Shown here: positions 23,511 to 35,236 of the stretch, in pieces
Layout of the letters: each line of letters begins with the position of its first letter
Position numbering within the stretch: the stretch's first letter is position 1
Assembly (NCBI GenBank): GCA_028532985.1
Contig: JANCIK010000010.1
Coordinates: 496,001-560,000 of the forward strand
From: Stropharia rugosoannulata
Taxonomy: Eukaryota > Basidiomycota > Agaricomycetes > Agaricales > Strophariaceae
Reading direction: 5' to 3'
DNA: 64,000 nucleotides
Made by a program: the position numbers and the translations under genes
The notes under the pieces: generated by a model
What the model was told of the DNA's origin: nothing
Seen by the model: the letters and a program-made list of their open reading frames with translations, nothing else
Database searches by the model: none

Positions 23511-24328
23511 ATGGCACAGTATCTTGACAATCTCCTTCCATACCTTTCCACTCCATTCATCCTCTTTTACATAGCTCGCTCAGCATATGTGTCATTTACC
23601 AACCCAAATCCGACTCCTAAGTCATTGACTGGGCAAGTCAAAATTGGGGATTATACAAATCTCCACAGAATTTGTCTCCGTTTATATGTTGTAGGCCTTG
23701 TTTTCTCGTGAAAATGTCATAAAAAAAACTAATTAATTCTCCACTTCGACAGTATACATGCTGGGCCCATTGTATCATTGAAGCAATCCTCGTCATCGTG
23801 GTCGAGCTTAATTACAGAATACCGAACGTAGCTAAATTAACCAGCACCAAGGCTCTACTTTTCCATATTCTGCAATTCAGCGACGACAAAGGCAGAATTG
23901 CTTTCACGCACATCCGCATTGCTGGCGGATTTCTCCTTCTTGCCGGAGGCGCTTTACGCTACCAATGTTTTCGGGAGCTCGGGCCGCAATTTACGTTCCA
24001 AGTATCAATCCTGGAGAAACATAGCCTTACAACATCGGGACCGTATGGTTGTGTCCGTCATCCATCGTACACTGCTGTGTATATAATCAATGTCGGGACG
24101 ATACTCTTCTATGGGACTGCCGGTTCTTGGCTCCGAGAAAGCAAAGTCTTGCACCAACCACTTACTTGGATTATTCTCACACCATCCTTATTCTTCCTAG
24201 TGTGCGTACCTGTGTTATTGTACCGCAGAATCAGTGAGGAAGACCGATTATTGAAGAAAGAATTTGGGCAACACTGGGTTAAGTGGTCGAACGCCGTTCC
24301 TTACCGCTTAGTGCCCGGTGTTTACTAG
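23511..24328 (+). CDS. ICMT-like isoprenylcysteine carboxyl methyltransferase, copy B
   Basis: Two exons (23511-23690, 23753-24328; 62-nt intron) give 251 aa. The hydrophobic N-terminus (YLSTPFILFYIARSAYVSF) is followed after the intron by YTCWAHCIIEAILVIVVELNY, the equivalent of YSCLIHGAVEAYH in copy A. The core reads RELGPQFTFQVSILEKHSL, TSGPYGCVRHPSYTAVYI and GTAGSWLRESK, and the tail is SEEDRLLKKEFGQHWVKWSNAVPYRLVPGVY. The glycine after the RHPSY tyrosine in copy A (RHPSYVGG) is replaced by alanine-valine here (RHPSYTAV), which could alter cofactor binding. The same intron position in every copy supports tandem duplication. The intron donor could also be 3 nt upstream. Confidence 0.82.
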
Positions 24329-25575
24329 CCAAGTGGTAAGTTATTTATGCTGTTTGTGAGTGTTGTATTGTGTTTTAACACAGAGCTGTTATAGTAGTCA
24401 CGGATATGCGAAGGATTCGTCAACTTGTGTAATTGTAATTGTAACACAAGTTGGCTGTCGTTCTTAACTCCAATATCATGTTACCAATATATCCTCGGAG
24501 AAGAGGTTTAGTAGTTACTCGCTTGTCCTCGGTGAGAGCGGGAAAGAAAAAGAAGGTGAGCACCGTGACTGAAGCGGAAGCGTAATACGCCAGTGTGTTC
24601 AATGCAGTGCGTGATTGATGCGCGAGGCGTGCGAGTGCGAGTGATCAATTGCGTGGAATTTCTTGGGAATTTCGGAAGCCTGCTTTTAAATAAATTATCG
24701 CTTAAGCGATAGAGCCTTGCTGTTATTTAATTACACAAATCTACATTGTTCAGAATAATGAAAATATCTCATCAGGACAACATCAGGAGCAAAATAAAGA
24801 AGAAGCAACGAGTAATATATAGGTTTCGACCAAGCGTGGGGCAGAACTTTCGAAAGGCATTTGGAGGGGTCCAGTATTCAGGTATGTTTGATAGTGTTTG
24901 ATCCTAAGAGGGCAGAACTTTCGAAGGGGATTTGGAGGGGTACAGTATTCAGGTAAGTTTGGTCGTGTTTGAAACTGAGAGGGCAGAACTTTCGAAGGAC
25001 AGATACCATATATAGATGAATTACGACCCGGTGGAACCTTACTTTACAGCAAGGCCATGTGAGTTGAGCCTTGTAATTCAGTGAACATGCTGTGAGTGAT
25101 AAACAATTAATTTTCGTTTCCACTATGTAGCTGAAATAAATTTGCGCTCTACAGGTACCTTTACTTCGTGCTGACCCTGTGTTTGCTTACAACTTTCAGG
25201 ATGTAATCTCTATCAAATCCCGCTGAAACTTCCAATTCAATCGCAAACGATAAACACCTACTCGCCTGATGCGTGAGGCCTGTGGCGTGAGAGTACCAGA
25301 ACATGAGACTCTGAACTAATAGCCAAAGAATAGCGTAAATTACATTTAAGTTCTGTCAATGTCATTGATGATGGTCATGTACTAGTAGATGCGATAACGG
25401 GATGTATTGCCATATGATCAAAGCTTGACGGTATTCGGGTTAAACTCTCAGTGCCGTGAGCTGCCGGGAGCACGCAACTTTGACAAACGTCATGTAAACC
25501 TTCTCATCCGGCTTCAGAAACTATATAAACCATGTATTCTTGGGAAAAAAAATCGCCGTCCCAACACAAGTGACA
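24329..25575. other. Intergenic, no gene recognised; contains a 71-bp tandem repeat
   Basis: The spacer between ICMT copies B and C has no supportable gene. It contains the tandem repeat at 24839-25000 and a poorly defined AT-rich remainder. Confidence 0.4.
24839..25000. repeat. 71-bp direct tandem repeat, about 2.3 units
   Basis: Units starting GGGCAGAACTTTCGAA begin at 24839, 24910 and 24981, an exact 71-bp period. Units 1 and 2 share the order GGCAGAACTTTCGAA, ATTTGGAGGGG, CAGTATTCAGGTA and GTTTG with scattered substitutions, and unit 3 stops after about 20 bp. No coding role is seen. Confidence 0.85.
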
Positions 25576-26400
25576 ATGATGCTGCACTGCCCGAACAATC
25601 CTCCTTTTCTAGTAGTTATCCTTTTATTCTATATATCTCGTTCAGCGCATCTCGCGTTTGCCAACCGCAACACCATTTTTCACAAGTCGGCAGAAGAGAT
25701 CAAAATGGCGGGCTATACCTTCTATGTTAGGGTCTGTATGCGTTTGTACATAGTTAGTGGTCACTACCTTTGCCCAACGATCAAAGAATTCAGTGGTCAC
25801 TGAGTCTTATAACAGTACCAAACCTGGGCCCACGCCATAATAGAAGCACTCCTCGTCACCGCTCTGGAGCTCGATAGTAGATTCCCAACTGTAACGGCAT
25901 TCCACAACTTTAAGGACTTGATCGTCAACAGCCTCTATTTTGATCAAGGCAGTGGAATTTCAAGCTGTATATCATTCACACCTACCCGTTTTGCGGGTGG
26001 ATTTCTCCTCCTCGCTGGCGCTGCCTTACGGGACAGATGTTTTCGAGAGCTCGGGACCCAATTTACATTCCAAGTGACTATCCTCAAAGACCATCGTTTG
26101 GTTACAACTGGACCTTATGCCTGGGTCCGCCATCCCTCATACACCGGTGTGCTTATGATCTTTATTGGGACATGTTTGTGGTACGGATCTGCTGGCTCCT
26201 GGATCCTAGAAAGCAATATCTTGCGGTATCCCATCACTTGGATCGCCCTCGCACCATCTATAGTGTTCTTGCCATATGGTGTCTTGAAGGTTAATCACAG
26301 AGTACACGGAGAAGATCAGGTGTTGAAGGAACAGTTCGGGCAACAGTGGATCGAATGGTCAAAGGCTGTCCCTTATCGTTTATTTCCGGGCATATATTAG
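25576..26400 (+). CDS. ICMT-like isoprenylcysteine carboxyl methyltransferase, copy C
   Basis: Two exons (25576-25752, 25816-26400; 63-nt intron) give 253 aa. Exon 1 has the hydrophobic anchor FLVVILLFYISRSAHLAF and ends RVCMRLYI. Exon 2 begins YQTWAHAIIEALLVTALEL and carries RELGTQFTFQVTILKDHRLV, TTGPYAWVRHPSYTGVLM, GSAGSWILESN and the tail GEDQVLKEQFGQQWIEWSKAVPYRLFPGIY. It is most similar to copy B (ARSAY/SRSAH, the FRELG-QFTFQV core, SNAVPYR/SKAVPYR), so B and C are probably the most recent pair. The start at 25576 (MMLHCPNNPP) is the closest Met to the anchor; an in-frame Met at 25540 is less likely. Its role would be prenyl-cysteine methylation if it is an active ICMT. Confidence 0.8.
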
Positions 26401-26618
26401 TCGAAACAGTGGCGGATACGTATGCATGTAGTTCGTAGTGTCCCAAAATGTATCCGTTGTTCACCCCAAATCTCACAGAATTTCAATCTCTCATCCGGAT
26501 AGTACTTATATAACACATCCAAGTGCGTCACCTATCCAACCTGGAACTGTAGAACTTCCCCCGTGATTGTCTGAAATTCCATATTCACTGAGACCTACTC
26601 TCTGCTTGACCGCTGACA

Positions 26619-27390
26619 ATGTCTACCTCCCTCCAGCTCCTACTCCACGTCCTTCTCGTCCTCTCCGTCGCCTACGCAATGCATAATATCCTAACACCTC
26701 CATCTTCGGCCTCCCAGATAAAATACCAGAAGTCGAGCCTAAATTTAAAATACTGGGTCAAACGCAACCTCATTCCTCATTCAGTCCTCAGACACATCTT
26801 TAAGGCAAGTGCACAATTTCTGATCCATTGTCCCAACACCCTCCACTGATCACACCGTATACTATAATAAAGTACGCCATCTGGGCGCACGCCTGCATAG
26901 AGCTATACCTCATCCTCCTGTCCATTCCACACCAGGGAAAGCATCCACCAGTCACCCACATCTTCTTCCCTCTTCCTCGCATCCTCGGCGCCCTACTCAT
27001 CCTACTCGGTGCGCAAATCCACAAAGCGAGCACACGTGCGCTCGGCGCACTCTTCGTGCCACAAACGCGGACACAACCAAAAGCGCCCGGCTCGGATCTC
27101 GTCAAGACAGGCCCCTATTCCTATGTCCGCCATCCGGGCTACTTGGGGGTGCTGCTAGCGTACAGCGGCGTGCTATTGTGGCACGGAGCACATGGCGCGT
27201 GGTTGCGGGAGAGCAAGTTTTACCATACCAAAGCTGCACTGCCGATATTGATCCCCATGGGGTTATTGTACTGTATTATTTTGTATACCATTGCCACAAG
27301 GCCGACGAAAGACTTCGGCTTCGATTCAGGAAGAAGTGGAAGCGGTGGGCAAAGGCTGTCCCGTACAGATTTGTTCCAGGCCTATATTAG
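26619..27390 (+). pseudogene. ICMT-like methyltransferase copy D, frameshifted near the 3' end
   Basis: Exon 1 (26619-26804) encodes 62 aa with a signal-anchor (LQLLLHVLLVLSVAYAMH). It ends at a perfect GC-type donor AAG|GCAAGT, and exon 2 starts at 26873 with YAIWAHACIELYLIL. The core is present: RALGALFVPQTR, KTGPYSYVRHPGYLGVLLAYSG and GAHGAWLRESKFYH. Near 27300-27305 the frame changes after IATRP. The expected tail (DERLRLRFRKKWKRWAKAVPYRFVPGLY) continues in another frame to a stop at 27390, consistent with loss of one base. As written, translation would instead read through unrelated residues to 27472 and lose the conserved tail. It is either a young pseudogene, a sequencing error, or a protein with an altered C-terminus. 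The rest of the frame is intact, which suggests that the lesion is recent. Confidence 0.72.
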
Positions 27391-27725
27391 CATTTTACAA
27401 CTCGACTACTTCATAAATCAGTCTGAAACGCACTCCAGATGCCATCCAGTACATACAAATTTTCGTGTGTAAGGTAATCTACAACATTTATGAAATTACA
27501 TATTTATGTTTCCTATCCAGAAAGGTATTCTACCAACTTAGGTCTAGGAGAAGTGTAAACTATTAAATTTTTCAGTGAGCAGGGAGATCCAGAAAATGGG
27601 ATATGGGGGATATGGTAATCAAGAAAGGCAGAGAAAGATGAGCAAAAGATTTTATAAGTACAAAGAACGGGAATCAGCCGTCGTCGCTGATATAGACACC
27701 CATTCCGCAGTTGTGTCCAGTTCGA

Positions 27726-30700
27726 TTAGTTCACCCCAACTTGCCCGAGTGCCTTCAAGACGGCAAGCACACCTTCACTCTTAACTCTCCACTTTGCATC
27801 CGTCCCCTTCCCACTCGTACTCGCAGTCTCAGCGCCGTCGAACTCATTTAGCCTCCTGAGCAACTTCTCGTCCGAGCTAAGGGCGAGGAGGAAGTCAAGC
27901 TCGTCCGCACCCCCACCGGCGTTGTCCCCGCTGCCCATCGCACCGTATGCAGCACCGCCGCCCATGCCGCCCGCCATGCTAAACCCAGCACCCATAGACG
28001 AGAACGACGACAGGCCACCTATGTCCTCAGTGATCGGCGAGAAGCTTCCGTTACTCATGCCCTCTGTGGCAGATGTGACAAGGCGGCTACCTCGAGTGAC
28101 ATGCGAACGAGCAGGTCCACCAGGGTGGAGGACTGCTCCGACGGCAGTGGAGCGTGAGACGTTGTTGGGGAGGACGAGGAAGGAATTGCGACCAGGGATG
28201 ATGCGGAGACCGTAGCGCTCACCGAGACTATGTACACACTTTTAAGAGACTGAAATATCTTTAAAAAACATAAAACCTACCTGTCGAAGATATGGTTCTG
28301 TGCTTCGGCGGCCTGTCTTTGGGCCCACTGCCTATCCGGGCTATCCGTATTTTCTCCGGTCCAGAAGCGCCATACCATCGACGCACTGCGTTCCTCGATG
28401 AAGGATCCGGGAGTGCGTTCCCCGAACTATACATGCCATGATAAGTAAAGAGACACAGAAATGGTGAAGGAATACTCACGTAATTTAGTATCTCCAGACA
28501 TGCACTCTTCCACGTTAAGTTGAAGTTGGAGACCATGTTAATCCACTCCCCAGGGGCGTACGTCTTCCCATTTCCCACTGCGCGCGTCTTAATGAAACAT
28601 CCGTTCTCCGCTCTATGTGCATACAAATGAAACCCATTAGCTCTAAATCTTGACAATCAAGACCACGGAGCTACTCACACAATCCCGACCTTCGGTAACC
28701 TCTCAGCCAGTCCCTCCAGCACTCCCCGGACCTGAAGCCCGCTGAGTATCCACACCTCATTCTTCTTGTCATCAACAAGCTTGCCGAGAACCTGGACGAC
28801 ATCCTCAAGTTCTTTCGGGAGGGGTATGCCTGGCTTAGAGAGTGCCGCAATACTCTCTTTCGACAGATCGCGACTCCAAAGGGTGCCCTCGAGATCAACA
28901 AGGATCATACGCCGTTGTGTATGTCTGTACTTCGGTACCAGAGCATTAGGCGTAAGGAGCGAGACAGCAGACGATGCTAGGTCATCAAGAGGAGCAGTGT
29001 GCTCCGTGTTCGCGCGCACGGCGCGGTTTAGGAAGGATGTGACGAATGCTTGCGCGGTCTGCGTGGTAACATGGTTATGCAGGTCCTAATGCCACCATAT
29101 ATGTCAGATACGGTAGGACATGGGTAGCAAAACGCATGCGTACCTCCCACCGAGACTGTGCCTCCTCATCGCTCATAGTAAGAGCCTTTTCAATCGCGTC
29201 TGCAGTCCCGCGAGAATCCCAAGGATTGATCGCAATGCACGAACGGAACCCACTATAGCTGTAGCTCCCCGTAAACTCGCTCAGAATTAATGGGCGGTGT
29301 CTACCCTCCTGGCATTCGACGAACTCGTGGGTACGGAGTGCCATTCCTTCCCTCAAGCTAGTGACGATGAATGCGTCGGCGACCGTCAGCAGTGCAAGGT
29401 ACTGGCTGAAGGTAAGATCTTGCGTGTGCAAGAATACAACAGGCTGGTAGGTGAGGGTGGAGTAACGCGAGTTAATGCGAGAAACAGCATCTGCGACACC
29501 ACCTGCGGCAGCCTCGTTGAGTTCGGAAGTCTGCAGGGCAACCTGGATCAAAACAATACGGCCTTGCCACTTGGGGTACTTGTCCAAGAAGTATTCGAAT
29601 GCGGCAAGCTTGTGTTTAACGCCTTGGATTTCATCGAGTTTGTCGCGTCCGACGATGATATGCATTCCTGCGTAGCGCTGCTTCAGAACATTAACCCACT
29701 CTCCGACCTCGGGATCTTGCCTATAAGATGCAAATTTTAATAAACTACTGGTTGTGTACAGATAGAGGAATAAACTCACTTGCGAACATGCAATCGACGC
29801 ACGTCAATTCCCATGGGAAACACGCCAACATCGACGAAACGACCACGTTCAACCACACCGTCACGGACAGCGCGGTTCTTCTCCTCTTCTTGTGCGTCCA
29901 CGCCAAGACCCTCACCTTCAGGCACTTGGATTCCACGGGGAAGTGCTTCAAAGCTGAGGATACGGCTTACGGTCTGCCTCCAGTGACGCGCATAGTTGGC
30001 AGTTTGGAAGCCAACAAGATCAGCACCGAGCATTCCCCGTAACAGATCCTTTCGGACGGAGAGACAGCGGAAAATTTCCGAAGACGGGAAGGCGACATGC
30101 ATAAAGAAGCCGATCGGGGTGGTCGGTGGTATTTTTGGAGACTTTCGCAGAAGCGCTGGCAGGAGCAACAGATGGTAGTCATTCACCCAAATAATGTCAC
30201 CCTCCTGAAAATTCTCGATAATAGCGTCCGCAAAACGCTGGTTAACGGAGACGTAGTCAGCGTAGGACTCGGACGCCCGCAAAGCCGATAGTTTAGATTT
30301 TGGCGCGTCGGGGACCGCGTAATGAAGACAAGGCCAGAGGATTTGGTGGCAAAATTCGTCGTAGCATTTCTGGAATTCACCATCGGGAATCCAAACTGGT
30401 AAACTGTTGGAGGTCTGCAACATGCGACGGTCGACGTCCTTGCGCAAATCCTGACTGAAGTCGTCGGTGGGCGTACCGAGAGTACCAACCCACAGACGCT
30501 TCTTCATGCGATCGCCGACACTTTCTACGGCGTTCTTCAAACCACCGTTGCAATGAGGATTGGGTTCCATGTGCCAGGCTTCGAATGCATCAGGAGCGTC
30601 AATAATGGGGGACGTCGGCCCTCTGTTCATAGAAGGCGCCCTGCGAGAAGAAGAGCGACTTTGCTTGCGCCGGATACGCGGGGTCGCTTGGACATCGGGG

Positions 30701-31161
30701 TGTGTCGTCTGGTGTTTCCGAACTGCAGACGGACTCTCAGGCTCGAGCGCGAACCTCGTCAATTTTGAGCTCGCGAACGGATTCGACGCCTCCGTAGCAG
30801 GAGACCGAACGTTCGGAGTCGCAAATCGGCTCTGCAAAATTGTAAAAAAAAAAATGACAATTCATTCTTTCAGGATAGTTACCTTGTCCTTGAGATCATC
30901 CACTATGCTCTTCGGCGGGCCGCTGTAGCTAGCCGAGCGGGAATGTGCATTGGAGACGCTGCTTATGAGCAAGGGCTTCTGTGGGGGTTTCACCGCTTCA
31001 GCGACGCTTGAGAGCCGCTGGACGACGGCAGGGATGGTAGTCGCCGCGCTGTGGTCATCGTGGACGGGCAACGGGGTCGGAGGGGCGGACTCGCCGAGCA
31101 CGGCGGTGGTGGGAAGGAAGAGGGAGGCGATGACCACTCGGTGGCTGCGAAAAGAGGACAT
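27726..31161 (-). CDS. Trehalose-6-phosphate synthase/phosphatase complex regulatory subunit (Tps3/Tsl1-like)
   Basis: Seven exons (31161-30883, 30831-29780, 29720-29144, 29085-28679, 28612-28480, 28426-28281, 28227-27726) join to 1031 aa. Residues 1-170 are a Ser/Pro-rich, probably disordered tail. A glycosyltransferase family 20 domain follows, with DIIWVNDYHLLLLP, IGFFMHVAFPSSEIFRCL, DLVGFQTANYARHW, GRDKLDEIQGVKHKLAAFE, SLREGMALRTHEFVECQE and LSEFTGSYSYSGFRSCIAINPWD. A trehalose-phosphatase-like HAD domain starts at about residue 696 with MILVDLEGTLW. Active phosphatases have DxDGT there; the second Asp is Glu here. With the long N-terminus, this points to the regulatory subunit of the cytosolic trehalose complex rather than the phosphatase itself. 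The C-terminus has a Gly/Met-rich insert (about residues 920-960). It converges with ICMT copy D. Confidence 0.85.
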
Positions 31162-32149
31162 GGTGGTTGGGGATTGGGGGATGAGCTGAGGAAAGCATAT
31201 ATCTACGAAAACGACGTCACGATCGATGATGCCCCATTTCCGTTTTGGGCGCCCTCGTGGAAGTCCGGAACAGCATGTGCTCCTCCTTCCCGCCTTCTGC
31301 GTCCCGGACAACTCGAGCCCAAGCGTTCATCGATATGTACAAGATGGAACTGGAGCCGGAGTCATCCCAGCCAGCTCACATGTGCGCAACTGTTAATACA
31401 AACCTTCAGAGTGAAGAAAGCAGCGCTCTGGCCTGATCTGAGCGCTAACTAAAGTTAGCGACGTGCCACAACTCGCCGCAAGCCTCTTCCCACGGTATTC
31501 CGCCGAAGCTTTTCCAACAAACGTTCTTACGGTGGACGGCTAATATTTTTTTCCCCGTATCTCGTGTTTGTATTTATAGTGGTCGATGCTGGTGTTGACC
31601 GGTGGCTCCGATGATTCGCAAATATTTCGTCGGAACCCTTCAAATCAGTTGCACCTACCAAATCAACTATTTGCAAGTCCGCAAACGGTACTATCTTTGC
31701 TAAAGAGTTAAAAATTAATTGATGGTATGTCAGAAGCTTGATTGAAGGCAAAGTATGTCTGATATAAGTACCTCAACCCGCTGTTCTGTGCTCGAACGTG
31801 CTCGGGCGATGCGCAAGAATGTGGAACGCGGTAATGTCACCTGAATGAAAACAGTTAGTCAGATTCATTATAATATAACTATGTAAACTGACGGATTATT
31901 AAAACGAAGGGCACATTGGTGCTCATCACTTAATTAGCAAGAGACTTACAATAAACCTCTGGCGAAAGAAGGAGTAGTTAGATGTCCTGAAGGCTGGTTT
32001 ACACGTGTCAGAGAGGGAATATATGCACATTATATGCACACAATCACTTAAGGACCTCACTATATGCGCATACATGCTCATCAAAACGGTTTGCAAGCTG
32101 TACGAGCACCAGTACTCACCGATACGACATCGATGCATTGCCCGTACTA
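31162..32149. other. Intergenic, no gene recognised
   Basis: Upstream region of the trehalose-complex gene up to the long-inverted-repeat element. It should hold the promoter of the minus-strand gene in its first few hundred bases. No other gene is supported. Confidence 0.4.
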
Positions 32150-33240
32150 TATGGCGGTCCATCGACGGAAGTATTCCGCCCCCGGAAAATGTGTCCCCGG
32201 AAGTTGAAAAACTTGCGCGGAAATAAAAAATGTGTGCGCGCGTTTTTTGAACACTTGCGCGAGAGTTTTTAGCGATGCGCGGAAATAGTTAAGAGATTTT
32301 TAAGACTGCGCGGAAGTTTAAAGGGTGCCCCGTAAGCTTACAATAGTGAAAATGTGGTGCGCGAAAATACTTACGACTTGCGCGCGGAAACTTTCAGTGC
32401 CTCGCAGAAATATTGAGATTTAGAGTTTGGAGGTATGCCGGTCTGCCGTTGATGACAAATTGATCGGAACAGCTCGCCTCGGCTGCAAGGGATGAGCATT
32501 TTCTGAGTTTGAATAACCATTGTGTAAGCAACGTCACACGCCTGTCTAGCACAGCAGTTGGTGCAGACTAGTGTAGCAAGCTACTTTTCAATATCACCTT
32601 TAAAGTTAATCTGTGTAATATTAGTTTTTCTGCACGGTAGTATACCTCTACTTTGTTCCTTTTTTGTAATGCCCAACTTTCCCACAGTGCATATTTTATG
32701 GCCTGAGGCAAGCCTGTGGGCCGTGTGTTCAACTGTGCTGCGAGTTAGCACAGGGGTTCTCATTATAACTGCGGTAATACATTCCTTACTGTATTCAGAG
32801 TATCATACTAGACTTTAGAGCAATACTATTCCCTGGGTAATCAGCTATGCGCACAATTAGGTCGACTAGATGTTGAATTTCAAACTCAGCCAGGCGACCG
32901 TGGCGAGCCGTTTAGATCAATTTGTCATCAACGGCAGACCGGCATGCCTCCAAACTCTAAATCTCAATATTTCCGCGCGGCACTGAAAGTTTCCGCGCGC
33001 AAGTCGTAAGTATTTTCGCGCACCACATTTTCACCATTGTAAGCTTACGGGGTACCCTTTAAACTTCCGCGCAGTCTTAAAAATCTCTTAACTATTTCCG
33101 CGCATCGCTAAAAACTCTCGCGCAAGTGTTCAAAAAACGCGCGCACACATTTTTTATTTCCGCGCAAAATTTTCAACTTCCGGGGACACTTTTTTCGTCA
33201 AATGTTTGGGGCGGAATACTTCCGTCGATGGACCGCCATA
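32150..33240. mobile_element. Non-autonomous DNA transposon with long (>300 bp) terminal inverted repeats
   Basis: The left arm (32150 to about 32466) starts TATGGCGGTCCATCGACGGA, and the right arm (about 32915-33240) is its near-exact reverse complement, ending CCGTCGATGGACCGCCATA. The arms stay aligned through the CGCG-rich block, AATATTGAGATTTAGAG (right arm: CTCTAAATCTCAATATT) and CCGTTGATGACAAATTGATC. Weaker inverted matches extend to about 32512 and 32875. The element is flanked by the direct repeat GTACTA (32144-32149 and 33241-33246), a candidate 6-bp target duplication. The inner about 450 bp has no transposase. Each arm contains repeated TGCGCGGAA-like motifs that could be transposase-binding sites. 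The family cannot be named from this copy alone. Confidence 0.85.
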
Positions 33241-35236
33241 GTACTATGCTAATTCCCTGCATTGAAGAACAGTAGGACGTCAAGACCAACAGAGTCTCGG
33301 TTATGTCACCAATTGGACTATGTTCAACCGCAGCCATGGGTCCTGGGCACTAGGAAGTAGTGTAAGTTGGTTAACAAAAGCGTATGCTGCGCGGATTTTA
33401 GGCACTAATACCTGTTGTAAAAATAAAATCAGGCGATGCTGGTTCCTGCATGGAGGTGGTAGTAGGTGATAGTAGAAAGAGTGCGGGGCTTTAAGGTAGT
33501 AAGCCTACGCTTGAATAATGATTATATATACGTTCGGAACATGCCGAACACTGCTCTTAATCTACGGCCTACTTCAAGCCTACTCAATGCGGCGTACAAT
33601 GAGCTACTACTTTCTGTATAAGTATAGGAAGGTAAGTTCCGAGTGTTTAAACTATAGAATCACTTCACCAGACTCCAATGGACCTGTTCTCATATATGGT
33701 TATGTAACTGCCTAAAGCGTAGAGTAGTAGTTACCTTCCTCCGGCATCGCGTTTCACATTTCAAAACGCGCCTTATTTTGATCCTTCACACCTTCCTCCC
33801 AGTGCAACAGAACCCTGCTGTGTAACGCTGTTAGGTTTTAAGCCTATCAGAAAAGTGCTTCATGTAACGAAGTAAGCCACTAAGGGTCAGAAATCCGACG
33901 TAGGTTCGAACCCTGCATGACGCTATGTCTGATTTCACAGCGTGCTCATGGTCTGAAACCTTAAGTCCCTGTGAAAGCAAGTGCTCTAGGGCCCAGAGTT
34001 AATTTATCAAAGGGCACGTTTTGATAAGAAGTGGTAATTAGTTACTACCATTTATGGGGACAAAATGTGCTAGTGTGCACTGTATATCTCGTGAACCTTT
34101 ATCCTCAACATACATAAATAGAGTTAACAAGTCAAATTGCTGTGAAGAAATCCATTCAAATATTGTCATGTGTGTTAGGTGCTGTCAAGCCGCCCACGCT
34201 GTATTCCTTGGGGCCGCACAAGACCGGATGCCGTGGGTGTGCGGGCCCAATTTAGAGAAGAGTCGCGAACAAGAGATTCCTGTCATTGTATCCCCCATCT
34301 CTATCGCCGGTCCTCGAGGCTTTAAGCTCTTTAAGCGACATTTCAGTTGTCCAGCGTCATTGTTTTTCCCGTCGCATGAGCAAGCTCTAGTCGACGAATT
34401 CGGTCGAGTTACGAAATGGATATTGGGTATAGCCCGAATACAGATACTAAAAGCATCCAGTGCAGCTTTGTTTATATACAATGTCGCCAGCGGCTAGCTA
34501 TTTAGAGAAGAAGGCTTCTTGGCAAAATAATAGTGGCACTTGAGCTTGATCATTTGTTGTCCAGCATTCAGTTGCACTCCTTACTGCGCTAAAGGCAGCT
34601 AACTCGAACATATTTTGAAAGATAATCTGTGCACAGGCCATTAGCGCCCGGCTATGTAGGATTAAGACCAGCATCCGTACCTTGAAGTCACTGAAGCCAT
34701 CTCGAGTAGTACATTGACTCAACAAGACAACCAGTGATGAATTATCGGACTATTAATAATGACCATCAAGGTTTCTGCGACACATGGCCTCATGCCAGGC
34801 TCTTGAAGCCGTGCTGAGCAGTGTGGATGCGTTGGCATCGCTGTAGCCTGCTGTGGCCAACACCGTGCTGTGCTGGAATAGCCTGGAAACTCGGGGCTTT
34901 CCCGAGTGGCCGGTGGGGAAACTTCCTTTTCGGGTATAAAAGCCTACAGAAGGAAATGTCACATGACGGCTAAAAACGGATTATCGCATCTTTACTGTGC
35001 CTTTCTTCGCTCTACAGTTCGTTGTAAGAGCCCTCATAATAATTTCTGTTAAATATAACAGCGCATAAGGGACGAGTGACTGGCATAAACGATGCTATTG
35101 TGTTTAACAAAACAAACTATGTTGATGTCCGCCAGCATATTTAGTGATTATTATGTCAGCAAAGTCCGCTGATTGCGTTCAATTAGTCGCTTGGAGTTGC
35201 TTGTCTGCTCCCTACTACCACCTACGTTCCGGTTTC
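33241..35236. other. Intergenic, no gene recognised
   Basis: About 2 kb between the transposon and the next gene. A 147-codon plus frame (34054-34497) overlaps a 98-codon minus frame and neither has recognisable motifs. A tRNA-like B box (GGTTCGAACCC, 33903-33913) is present but no full tRNA fold could be made. The last few hundred bases should carry the promoter of the gene at 35237. Confidence 0.4.

Noticed and set aside
15000..30000. Search for mating pheromone precursors (short CaaX-ending frames) or STE3-type receptors near the ICMT cluster
   Set aside because: None was recognised by eye in the sequence, so a mating-type B locus cannot be claimed here.
33857..33927. tRNA-like stretch with GTAGG-TTCGAAC-CCTGC T-arm and GGTTCGAACCC B box
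   Set aside because: An acceptor pairing (GCTTCAT with ATGACGC) has a mismatch, the total is too short and no proper anticodon arm with U33 can be formed. At most it is a degenerate tRNA or SINE fragment.
34054..34497. 147-codon plus-strand frame
   Set aside because: Overlaps a comparable minus frame, has no domain and no neighbours that support it.
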